Assembly (NCBI GenBank): GCA_938023735.1
Contig: CALJDK010000054.1
Span: 1 to 32,220, forward strand
Source: an uncultured Acidimicrobiales bacterium
GTDB taxonomy: Bacteria; Actinomycetota; Acidimicrobiia; Acidimicrobiales; SHLQ01
DNA: 32,220 nucleotides
Reading direction: 5' to 3'
The notes below the pieces were generated by a model. It was not told the DNA's origin, did no database searches, and worked only from the letters and a program-made list of their open reading frames with translations. This document shows positions 24,857 to 31,751 of this stretch, in pieces. The position numbers and the translations under genes are program-made. How positions within the stretch are numbered: position 1 is the stretch's first letter; each line of letters begins with the position of its first letter.

Positions 24857-26584
24857 GTGCCCCTCTTCAGTGCGTTCTCGAAACGTCTTGCCACATCTGC
24901 CGCGAAACGCGACCGCGGTGCCGTGCTCATCGAGTACGTCCTGCTCCTCACCATCTTTATTGTTGGCGTCGTTGCGGCCCTGGGCACCCTCGATGACAGC
25001 ATCGAGGGTGAGACGGTCGAAACGGCCGCTGAAATCGGTGGTCAGGCGCCACCCACCCTTGCGCCAACTCCACAGTTCGGAGACGGTCCAACGGCAGTTT
25101 CGAGCGTTGCTCCGCCTCCGACAACAACAACCTCGACCGTCCCGCCACCGACGACGCTGGCAGGTGGCCCCCCGTCGGTCGATGCCGGCCCCGATGCCAC
25201 CATCAGGCCGGGCGTAGCCCACACGCAGAATGGCTCAGTGACCGATGCCGATGGCGACAGCTTCGTTATCAACTGGACCGGTGTCGGCGGATCGGTCACG
25301 TACCTGGGTCCGCGAAACACCGAAACGCTCGAGGTGAGTTGGACCCAACCCGGAACGCATCGACTTGAGATCAAGGCGACCGATTCTGCTGGCTGGGAAT
25401 CGACCGACAGCGCGTGGATCACGATCACCAGTGGCGAAATTTCGCCAACCGGAATCGACGAGTCGTATTGGAACGACGGCACCACGTGGACGCCGCAGGT
25501 CGAGGTTGATCTGTTCAACGAATTCGGCGAGCGGGTTGCGCTTGGATCAACCGTGGTCATCGAGTTCACTCGACCCGATGGTTCAACCGATGTGCAGAGT
25601 TGCGTCGTGAACGGCAACGCTGAGGTCGATTGCCCGTCGACTCCGGTTGGCGAGTCAGTCGACTGGGTCGATGCCGAAATCATCGATATCACCGGGCCGA
25701 ACATCGATTCCTGGGTCGGATTCCCTGGCGGAAAGTTCCGTCTCAACCCCGGACCACGGCCCAACAGTCCGCCAACGATTACTGTTGATGGCCCCGTGAC
25801 CGCAGACGCAGGTGTGCGCTTCACCCCCAGCGCGAGTGCCTCGGATCCGGAGAACGATCCGCTCACCTACCGGTGGGAGGCCTATCGCGCCGGCACCGGC
25901 AGTGCGGCCGGCGTAGTCATTTTCGACCGCACTACGCTGACGCCATCGATCAGGATTGACCAGAAGGGTCAATTCACGCTCGACGCCTATGCCGATGATG
26001 GCAACAACCCTGAGGTTAAAGCCAGCACTCAAGCGCTGATCTACACCGGCACGATCACGGGCACGGTAAAGGACGTTAGTTATTGGGTGGATCATGATAC
26101 GTGGGTACCGCAGCTGGCGGTCGAGTACGTCGACTCTGAGGGCGACGTCATTGTCTTTACGATCTCCAACGACACGGATTATGTGGGTGCTGGCGGACGC
26201 ACCGTCTCATCGACGTGCAACATGCAGGGACCGAACTTCGCTGCCAACGATTGGGACGAGTGCTGGGACGACGGCTTCGGTCCGACAAACGTGGGTGAAA
26301 ACCCCTACGTCGATGCCACCACCCCCTCGGTTTCCACCCCCTTCGATGTATCGGTGAACCGTCGTACCGTGCCGTTCCGACTGGTTCCCCCAGTCGACGG
26401 CCGCCCCGACCCAGGCACGACGGCGACGACAACGACGACCGCCGCCCCGCAAGCCACCACCACAACGCAGCCGACCACTACTACCACGCAGGCTCCGAAC
26501 CCGACGACAACCACCACGACCACCACGACGACAACCACAACGACCACGACAACCACGACCACGACCATCCCGGGTGGGTTGTAG
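24857..26584 (+). CDS. Flp-type prepilin N-terminus fused to duplicated PKD-like and unnamed domains; putative surface adhesin
   Basis: 575 aa. Leader MPLFSAFSKRLATSAAKRDRG (Gly21), then AVLIEYVLLLTIFIVGVVAA with Glu at +5 of the mature form: a class III prepilin pattern. A Pro/Thr linker (about 62-105) precedes a PKD-like domain (about 106-192, DADGDSFVINW). A domain I do not recognise follows (203-297, opening SYWNDGTTWTPQVEV and ending KFRLNPG). Then come a second PKD-like domain (about 304-396, SDPENDPLTYRW) and a second copy of the unnamed domain (408-510, SYWVDHDTWVPQLAV to PFRLVP). The C-terminus is Thr-rich with 21 consecutive Thr (550-570). It is far longer than ordinary Flp pilins. 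GTG 24857 is the first start in a frame that opens at 24827, and no ribosome-binding site is seen. It is placed between rne and rplU, normally adjacent genes. Confidence 0.75.
   Translation: MPLFSAFSKRLATSAAKRDRGAVLIEYVLLLTIFIVGVVAALGTLDDSIEGETVETAAEIGGQAPPTLAPTPQFGDGPTAVSSVAPPPTTTTSTVPPPTTLAGGPPSVDAGPDATIRPGVAHTQNGSVTDADGDSFVINWTGVGGSVTYLGPRNTETLEVSWTQPGTHRLEIKATDSAGWESTDSAWITITSGEISPTGIDESYWNDGTTWTPQVEVDLFNEFGERVALGSTVVIEFTRPDGSTDVQSCVVNGNAEVDCPSTPVGESVDWVDAEIIDITGPNIDSWVGFPGGKFRLNPGPRPNSPPTITVDGPVTADAGVRFTPSASASDPENDPLTYRWEAYRAGTGSAAGVVIFDRTTLTPSIRIDQKGQFTLDAYADDGNNPEVKASTQALIYTGTITGTVKDVSYWVDHDTWVPQLAVEYVDSEGDVIVFTISNDTDYVGAGGRTVSSTCNMQGPNFAANDWDECWDDGFGPTNVGENPYVDATTPSVSTPFDVSVNRRTVPFRLVPPVDGRPDPGTTATTTTTAAPQATTTTQPTTTTTQAPNPTTTTTTTTTTTTTTTTTTTTTIPGGL
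26504..26566 (+). repeat. Threonine-codon tract (21 ACN codons)
   Basis: Twenty-one successive ACN codons, mixing ACC, ACG and ACA in no fixed order, encode Thr550-570 at the C-terminus of the prepilin fusion. The mixed codons show this is not a young simple-sequence expansion of one triplet; a shorter tract of 13 lies at 11780-11818 in the other fusion. Confidence 0.85.
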
Positions 26585-26628
26585 TTTCGGAAAGTCGGCC
26601 CGAGTGTCTGATTGGCCCATAGTTCGGC

Positions 26629-26634
26629 TAGCGT
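26629..26634 (+). promoter_or_regulatory. Candidate -10 box of rplU (near-leaderless)
   Basis: TAGCGT ends 9 nt before the rplU ATG at 26644, inside the 59-bp gap after the prepilin fusion gene; no Shine-Dalgarno is visible. Confidence 0.35.
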
Positions 26635-26643
26635 GGGCAGACG

Positions 26644-26952
26644 ATGTACGCAGTGATCGCCACCGGTGGCAAGCAATACCGGGTAGAAGAGGGCCAGCAG
26701 CTCAACGTTGAACGCTTGGGAAGTATCGACGATGTCGTCGATCTTCCGGCAGTTCTTGTTGTTGATGGTGCCAACGTGCTCTCCACCAAGTCCGAACTCG
26801 CCAACGCGTCGGTTACGGCCAAGATTGTCGCTGACGCCACTGGCCCCAAAATCGACGGGTTCGTCTACAAGAACAAGTCGAACAACCGCAAGCGGTGGGG
26901 CCATCGCCAGAAGCTGGCTACCATCGAAGTCACCAAGATCAAGAAGGGCTGA
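26644..26952 (+). CDS. rplU: 50S ribosomal protein L21 (bL21)
   Basis: 102 aa, normal length. MYAVIATGGKQYRVEEGQ at the N-terminus and KSNNRKRWGHRQKLATIEV near the C-terminus are the family's hallmark ends. It binds 23S rRNA in the large subunit. It is separated by 3 bp from rpmA, with which it is almost always paired. Upstream in the same orientation is the prepilin fusion gene instead of rne directly; a near-start TAGCGT box suggests separate transcription. Confidence 0.98.
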   Translation: MYAVIATGGKQYRVEEGQQLNVERLGSIDDVVDLPAVLVVDGANVLSTKSELANASVTAKIVADATGPKIDGFVYKNKSNNRKRWGHRQKLATIEVTKIKKG

Positions 26953-26955
26953 ATC

Positions 26956-27207
26956 ATGTCAAAGACAAAAGGTGGCGGTTCAACCCGCAACGGTCGCGAT
27001 TCCAACGCCCAACGGCTTGGCGTGAAGGTCTACGACGGAACGTTCGCAACTGCGGGCTCCATCATCATTCGCCAGCGCGGCACCAAGTTTCACCCCGGTG
27101 AAAACGTCGGCCGTGGCGGCGATGACTCGTTGTTTGCCAAAGTTGATGGACGAGTAAAGTTTGGCCGCCGTCGCGGTCGCCGGCTCGTCGACATCATCCC
27201 GGAGTGA
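26956..27207 (+). CDS. rpmA: 50S ribosomal protein L27 (bL27)
   Basis: 83 aa, normal length. [20 protein letters not shown] is the conserved N-terminal arm that reaches toward the peptidyl-transferase centre; [19 protein letters not shown] and GRVKFGRR follow as expected. The N-terminus begins directly near this arm, with no long cleavable extension of the Firmicutes type. A clean intrinsic terminator begins 4 bp after the stop codon. obgE, which often follows rpmA in Actinobacteria, is not next. Confidence 0.98.
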   Translation: MSKTKGGGSTRNGRDSNAQRLGVKVYDGTFATAGSIIIRQRGTKFHPGENVGRGGDDSLFAKVDGRVKFGRRRGRRLVDIIPE

Positions 27208-27210
27208 TTC

Positions 27211-27233
27211 CAGCCCGGTAGGGCTGATTTTTT
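27211..27233 (+). terminator. Intrinsic terminator after rpmA
   Basis: CAGCCC, loop GGTA, GGGCTG (6-bp perfect stem) followed by A and six T. It ends the rplU-rpmA transcript and separates it from the Tad-like genes. Confidence 0.9.
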
Positions 27234-27251
27234 CTCCGATTCGAAGGCGTA

Positions 27252-27336
27252 GGCCAAAAGGCCCGCTTTCCCACCAATAGTTACGGCTTGCGGCGAAAGT
27301 TGCCGATGGACTTGTACATGGCCTGCTCGATCGAGC
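27252..27336 (+). promoter_or_regulatory. Probable control region of the Tad-like gene cluster
   Basis: Between the rpmA terminator and the first TadE-like gene there are two symmetrical sites. One is a GGCC-AAAA-GGCC hairpin (27252-27263), loosely like the hairpin part of the two pilin-leader elements but without their GAAATCC and TGTCGA parts. The other is a perfect 12-bp palindrome GCTCGATCGAGC (27325-27336), 18 bp before the start codon and suited to a dimeric regulator. No convincing -35/-10 pair was found. Confidence 0.35.
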
Positions 27337-27354
27337 GGCCTCTCTTGTCTTATC

Positions 27355-27984
27355 GTGTATCGCTCAACGCCACCTCCTTTCTCGCGCACCCGACCGCTCC
27401 GGTTCTTCCGGCCTAGCGGCAATGATCGCCGCGACCGCGGTGCCGCGCTCGTCGAAGCAGCGTTTGTTACCCCGGTACTGCTGTTTCTGGTCTTTGGACT
27501 CTTCGAAGTCGGGATGCTGTTCCGCGACTACCTGGGCGTGAACGCAGCGGTGAAAGATGGTGCCCGGACGGCGAGCATCGCCTCAAACCTGCCTCAGGCT
27601 GACTGGAACGTTCTCCAAGCCATCAAACGCACGTCTCAGCCGCTGCCCGATGGTGCAATCCAGCGCATCGTGGTGTTCGATGCCTCGCAGGCGCAAAATG
27701 CCGATGGGCCTTCCCAGGCGTGTCTGAACTCGGTGCCGGGCTCCGGCTGCAACAGCTATGTGCCTGCCGACTGGGAAACCTACGACGCCGAGAAGTTTGA
27801 GTGCAACGGAGTACCAGACCCCGATTGGTGCGGCGCCGACCGTGACTCATCGTTCAGCGATCCGAACCCGGCAAAGATCGGTGTTTACATCGAAGTCGAA
27901 CATGACTACGTGACCGGGTTGTTTGGGTCGTCGATCACCATCGAGCAGCACGCAATTTTCCGGATCGAGCCAACCACCCAATGA
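27355..27984 (+). CDS. TadE-like minor prepilin (module 1, first TadE)
   Basis: 209 aa. A basic leader ends RRDRG (Gly29), followed by AALVEAAFVTPVLLFLVFGL: Glu at +5 and a hydrophobic helix with Pro, the TadE pattern for a prepilin-peptidase substrate. After the helix, EVGMLFRDYLGVNAAVKDGARTA is typical of TadE-like proteins. The exported part contains four Cys (ACLNS, GCNSY, FECNG, DWCGA) and ends IGVYIEVEHDYVTGLFG then IFRIEP, features repeated in the other three TadE-like proteins here. TadE proteins are minor pseudopilins of the Flp/Tad pilus. Start GTG 27355 is the only plausible start codon before the leader; no ribosome-binding site is seen. The end overlaps the next gene by 4 bp. Confidence 0.85.
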   Translation: MYRSTPPPFSRTRPLRFFRPSGNDRRDRGAALVEAAFVTPVLLFLVFGLFEVGMLFRDYLGVNAAVKDGARTASIASNLPQADWNVLQAIKRTSQPLPDGAIQRIVVFDASQAQNADGPSQACLNSVPGSGCNSYVPADWETYDAEKFECNGVPDPDWCGADRDSSFSDPNPAKIGVYIEVEHDYVTGLFGSSITIEQHAIFRIEPTTQ

Positions 27985-28634
27985 GTATGGTAATTCTCCG
28001 CCGAGCGCTCGAGCGCAGACGTTTGTCCACCGGGCACCGCCGCGAACGCGGCGCGGTGATGATCGAGTTCCTTCTGGCCGTGCCAATCGTGATCCTGTTT
28101 CTCTTTGCGGTTATCGAGTTCTCGCTTTTTTGGAGAAACTCCCTCACCGTTTCGACCGCCAGCCAACTGGGCGCACGCGCCGCAGCCAACGCCGGCCCTT
28201 ATCGACTCGCCGATCACAACGCACTCTCGAGCACGCTGGCCGCACTCGATGAGCTTCCCGAAGATGCTTCGGTTGAGCGCATTGTGGTGTTCAAGCCGAT
28301 CGACAACAACGGAACGATGGATCCCGAGTGTGCGTCGGGGACGAGTAAGGCAGGAGTCTGCAACGTGTACACGGGAGCGTTACTTGGGAATCCCACACCG
28401 GCCGACTTCACCACCGCCGCCGACCCATCGACACAAACCACCTGTGAGCTCGGCTCGCCTGATGAGGCGTGGTGTCCCGGCTCACGATCCAACGACTTCG
28501 ACGCTGGATTCGATCAGGTCGGCGTCTATGTCGTGATTCGACATCGCTTTGTGACCGGCCTGGTGTTCCCGAACCGTGAGCAGGTCATTCGCGACGAAAC
28601 CGTTATGCAGCTCGAACCAGAGGTGAACCAGTAA
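27981..28634 (+). CDS. TadE-like minor prepilin (module 1, second TadE)
   Basis: 217 aa. The leader ends RRERG (Gly24), then AVMIEFLLAVPIVILFLFAV (Glu +5). The post-helix part reads FWRNSLTVSTASQLGARAAANAG. Four Cys follow the same plan as its neighbours (ECAS, VCNVY, TCELG, WCPGS), and the end is VGVYVVIRHRFVTGLVF. It is closer in its first helix and following segment to the second TadE of module 2 (31068) than to the gene beside it, which supports module duplication. ATG 27981 overlaps the previous stop (ATGA), so translation is coupled; the next gene starts within its TAATG. Confidence 0.85.
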   Translation: MSMVILRRALERRRLSTGHRRERGAVMIEFLLAVPIVILFLFAVIEFSLFWRNSLTVSTASQLGARAAANAGPYRLADHNALSSTLAALDELPEDASVERIVVFKPIDNNGTMDPECASGTSKAGVCNVYTGALLGNPTPADFTTAADPSTQTTCELGSPDEAWCPGSRSNDFDAGFDQVGVYVVIRHRFVTGLVFPNREQVIRDETVMQLEPEVNQ

Positions 28635-30256
28635 TGGTCAGTGATTCGTCGGCAACCCGCAGTTCTCGGATGCGCCGCATCATCGAACACCGTCGCGCCG
28701 TGGTTGCCAGCACAAAAGAGCGAGGCTACGCGCTGATCTTTGTGGCCGTACTACTGCTTCCGATGCTTGGCATGGTTGGTATTGCAGTGGACATTGGTTC
28801 GTTCTACGTCCGAGCCGCAAAGATTCAACGGGCCGCCGATGCTGCTGCACTGGCCGGCGTGATCTACCAGCCCGACTTTGCCCGTGCTGAAGCCACCGCC
28901 AAAGATTTCGCCCGTCGAAATGGCTTCGATCCGGCCGTCGACCCTGACATTGAGGTTGTCGTCGAGTCGGCGAGCGGCCAGCGATTGCGGGTCACCATCT
29001 ATGACCGCGATGTTGATGTGTTCTTCTCGTCGGTGTTCCTGAGCGATGTGGAGATTGTGCGGTTCTCCACAGCTGAGTACGTCCGACCAGTCCCGCTGGG
29101 CAGCCCGATCAACGAGTTCGGTAACACCAGTTCCACCCCCGGGGCCGGCGATCCGCAATTCTGGGCGGCAATTCAAGCGCCGTATACCCGTTACGCCGAT
29201 GGCGACCCGAACACCACCTCATGCATTACGGTGCCCAATCTAACCGGGCCCAACCTGGGACGACGCTGCGCTGGCGGCGTTGATACCCAGAACCCCGCAT
29301 TTCGGCCCGAAGGCTACTGGTTCGCCGTCGAGATCACCCCGGAGCAGGTAAACCTTCCGGTAACCATTTCGGTGTTCGATGCCGGGTTCTACCAGCGAAC
29401 ATCGATATCGGAGAGCGCCGGTGACTTTGTATGGAACCCGGGGTCGGGAAGAAAGCCAGACACCGGGTACCAGGTGTACGACATCGACGACACCGTGCTC
29501 GACCATACCGACAATCCGCCCCTCGCCGGCTGCAACCTTCAGATCGAGGCCGAGACCGGCGGCTACCGCGATGTTTGGGCGCCTATGTGTGTGGTTACGC
29601 CTACCCGGCCCGGCATCTTCCCGCTGCGCGTCTACACCTCAAACTCGCCCGACCCGAAGTATGCCGTAAGCAACTTTCCCGCCGGTTGGGTATCGGAGGG
29701 CCAGGGGTTCAACAGTTTTTCGCTTCGTGCCACCTGCACCGGTTGTGCATCGCAGCCTCGTCTCTATGGACTCAGCGATATATCGATTCTCAATAACGTT
29801 GCAACCGACGCCGGCGCAGCCTCGGAGTTCTTCCTTGCCGAGATCACACCAGATAACGAGGGCAAGACCCTCGAGGTCAAACTGTTTGACCCGGGTGATG
29901 GGCGCGATGGCACCTTCCTGCTGAGCATTGTGCACCCGGATGGCGCCATTCAACAGGGTTGCTCGTATGAGTCTGACGGCGGACTGGGTGGCACGGCGCT
30001 CTCGGGAACAATCACTGGCGACTGCACCATCAAAACTCGCGATGGCGACGCTGCTGCGGGCTCGGAGAACCTCTTTGATGGCCAGTGGCTAACAATCGAA
30101 GTCCCGTTGTCCAGCTACGCGTGTGCTGATGGTGTGACGGTCAACGGCTGCTGGTGGAAGGTGAAATATGACTTCGTCGGTGAAGCCGCGGCTACCGACC
30201 GAACGGTCTGGCAGGTTCGTGTCATTGGCGACCCGGTAAGGCTAGTTCCGGGATGA
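28634..30256 (+). CDS. TadG-like pilus-assembly protein (module 1)
   Basis: 540 aa. The N-terminal 30 residues are basic, then ERGYALIFVAVLLLPMLGMVGIAVDIGSF and AAKIQRAADAAALAGVIYQP, the signature of the TadG-like N-terminal domain (Tad/TadG family). Unlike the TadE-like neighbours it lacks the Glu at +5. The long exported part (about 90-540) is rich in Gly, Asp and Thr with several Cys pairs. Beta-sandwich-like stretches include EGYWFAVEITPEQVNLPVTI and FFLAEITPDNEGKTLEVKLF, which look like two related units. No enzymatic motif is seen and no MIDAS-type DxSxS was found. Start and stop both overlap neighbours (1 bp and 4 bp). Likely a large minor pilus or surface component; its precise role is unknown. 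Confidence 0.8.
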   Translation: MVSDSSATRSSRMRRIIEHRRAVVASTKERGYALIFVAVLLLPMLGMVGIAVDIGSFYVRAAKIQRAADAAALAGVIYQPDFARAEATAKDFARRNGFDPAVDPDIEVVVESASGQRLRVTIYDRDVDVFFSSVFLSDVEIVRFSTAEYVRPVPLGSPINEFGNTSSTPGAGDPQFWAAIQAPYTRYADGDPNTTSCITVPNLTGPNLGRRCAGGVDTQNPAFRPEGYWFAVEITPEQVNLPVTISVFDAGFYQRTSISESAGDFVWNPGSGRKPDTGYQVYDIDDTVLDHTDNPPLAGCNLQIEAETGGYRDVWAPMCVVTPTRPGIFPLRVYTSNSPDPKYAVSNFPAGWVSEGQGFNSFSLRATCTGCASQPRLYGLSDISILNNVATDAGAASEFFLAEITPDNEGKTLEVKLFDPGDGRDGTFLLSIVHPDGAIQQGCSYESDGGLGGTALSGTITGDCTIKTRDGDAAAGSENLFDGQWLTIEVPLSSYACADGVTVNGCWWKVKYDFVGEAAATDRTVWQVRVIGDPVRLVPG

Positions 30257-31068
30257 TGCGCCACAAGTCACGTCCAAAACCGTCCAAATCCAATCGATCT
30301 GGGCCGGATGGCTTACTCAACTTTTTTGCCGATCTCGTCGATACCTCGCACATGCCCGTTCCCCGGATCCCACGCCGCTCGCTCAAGCGCTCACACCGCG
30401 GCGAGCGCGACCGGGGTGCCACGCTCATCGAGGCCGCCATCGTCATGCCGGTGCTGATGCTCATCATCTTCAGCGTTTTGGAGATGGGCATGTTGTTCCG
30501 AAACTATCTTTCGGTAACGCAACTCACCCGCGACGGTGCCCGTTCGGCAAGTGCGTTCGGTCGTGACTACGACGCCGACTTCCGAACGATGTCGACCATT
30601 CAGCACACGGTCAATGTCATCACCAGCGGCGAGGTGAAACGAGTCGTGCTCTTTGACGCCACTGACGGCCGCGAAAACGCCCGAGTCCCCGATATTTGCA
30701 CCACTGCCGATCCGTCAAACCCCAATGCGATCAACCCCGCGCCCGCAAACCTCGATGCAAATATCTTCAAGCATGACCAGGATCTGACCAGCGCAGAGGC
30801 CAACGCCATCACTCGTTGCAACATCTTTACCCCCGATACCTGGCTCGACGCCGACCGCTATGGCTGTGATGACCTGGGTAACGCCGGCGAGGATCCGGAC
30901 TTTGATCTCAACTGGTGTCCGTTCGTCCGTGACGTCAGCGCAAAGGATGGCACCGACTACGTCGGCGTTTGGGTGGAGTTTGAACACAACTGGGTCACCG
31001 GTCTATTCGGGGATTCCCAAACCATTACCGAGACAATGATCATGCGTCTCGAACCGAAGGAATTCTGA
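30253..31068 (+). CDS. TadE-like minor prepilin (module 2, first TadE)
   Basis: 271 aa with a long basic N-terminus (55 residues to Gly55 in ERDRG), then ATLIEAAIVMPVLMLIIFSV (Glu +5) and EMGMLFRNYLSVTQLTRDGARSA. This is close to the first TadE of module 1 (EVGMLFRDYLGV). The exported part has four Cys in the shared plan (ICTT, RCNIF, GCDDL, NWCPF) and ends YVGVWVEFEHNWVTGLFG and IMRLEP. ATG 30253 overlaps the TadG-like stop (ATGA), favouring it by coupling. ATG at 30352 (MPVPRIPRRSLKR) would give a leader of usual length and is a real alternative. Confidence 0.83.
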   Translation: MMRHKSRPKPSKSNRSGPDGLLNFFADLVDTSHMPVPRIPRRSLKRSHRGERDRGATLIEAAIVMPVLMLIIFSVLEMGMLFRNYLSVTQLTRDGARSASAFGRDYDADFRTMSTIQHTVNVITSGEVKRVVLFDATDGRENARVPDICTTADPSNPNAINPAPANLDANIFKHDQDLTSAEANAITRCNIFTPDTWLDADRYGCDDLGNAGEDPDFDLNWCPFVRDVSAKDGTDYVGVWVEFEHNWVTGLFGDSQTITETMIMRLEPKEF

Positions 31069-31751
31069 TGCGTCGCCTCCTCAACCGCGGTCGACACGAC
31101 GACGCCAAGGACCGCGGTGCGGTAATGATCGAAGCGATCATCATCCTGCCGCTGGTGGTTCTCATGGTCTTGGGAGTCTCGGAGTTCGGATTCATCTTTC
31201 GTTCGACGATTACGGTGGCTTCAACGTCTCGCTCGGCAGCCCGTGTCTCAAGCAACGTGGCGAACGCTCGCGGCGCCGACTACGAAACGCTCCAAACCGT
31301 TATCGCCTCACTTGGGTCGTCGTCGATTGATCTTGAGGATGTCGAGCACGTTCTGATCTACAACGCCACCCAGGTGGATACCGTCCCGGCGAACTGTTTC
31401 AACACTGGTGGTGTTCCTACCTCTAGCAACGCCGCCGGTCGCGAGTGCAACCATTACGGCCAGGTCGAGTTGTTGAATCTGGCGGCCGACCCTGCCGGAG
31501 TGGCCGCTTCATTCGGATTAGCGGCTGACGGAACACCCCTTCCGGCGAATCCGACCGACGCGTGTCTCCCAAGCGATATTGACCGGTTCTTCTGTCCGCT
31601 CGAGCGCGATCGAACTCCGAACCCGAACACCGAATATGTCGGTGTGTGGATTCAGGTTCGACATGAGTACTTCACCGGCATCCTCCCATGGGAGGCCATC
31701 ACCCTTGAAGACAAAACCGTTATGGGAATCGAACCCCTAGGAACGCTATGA
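31068..31751 (+). CDS. TadE-like minor prepilin (module 2, second TadE)
   Basis: 227 aa. A short basic leader ends KDRG (Gly17), then AVMIEAIIILPLVVLMVLGV (Glu +5) and FIFRSTITVASTSRSAARVSSN, resembling the second TadE of module 1. Four Cys keep the shared plan (NCFN, ECNHY, ACLPS, FCPLE), and the end is YVGVWIQVRHEYFTGIL then MGIEP. ATG 31068 shares one base with the previous stop (TGATG), and the next gene overlaps by 4 bp (ATGA). An Ala/Gly-rich insert between Cys2 and Cys3 makes it slightly longer than its module 1 counterpart. Confidence 0.83.
   Translation: MRRLLNRGRHDDAKDRGAVMIEAIIILPLVVLMVLGVSEFGFIFRSTITVASTSRSAARVSSNVANARGADYETLQTVIASLGSSSIDLEDVEHVLIYNATQVDTVPANCFNTGGVPTSSNAAGRECNHYGQVELLNLAADPAGVAASFGLAADGTPLPANPTDACLPSDIDRFFCPLERDRTPNPNTEYVGVWIQVRHEYFTGILPWEAITLEDKTVMGIEPLGTL

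Noticed and set aside
24840..25217. GTG-started frame at 24840, 7 nt after GAAATCC, as a real gene
   Set aside because: It is out of frame with the prepilin and its product is Arg/Ser/Pro-rich without features; the GTGTCGA is better explained as part of the shared leader element.
27252..27263. GGCC-AAAA-GGCC hairpin considered as a third copy of the pilin-leader element
   Set aside because: Only the hairpin part matches; GAAATCC and RTGTCGA are missing and the distance to the start codon is about 90 nt.
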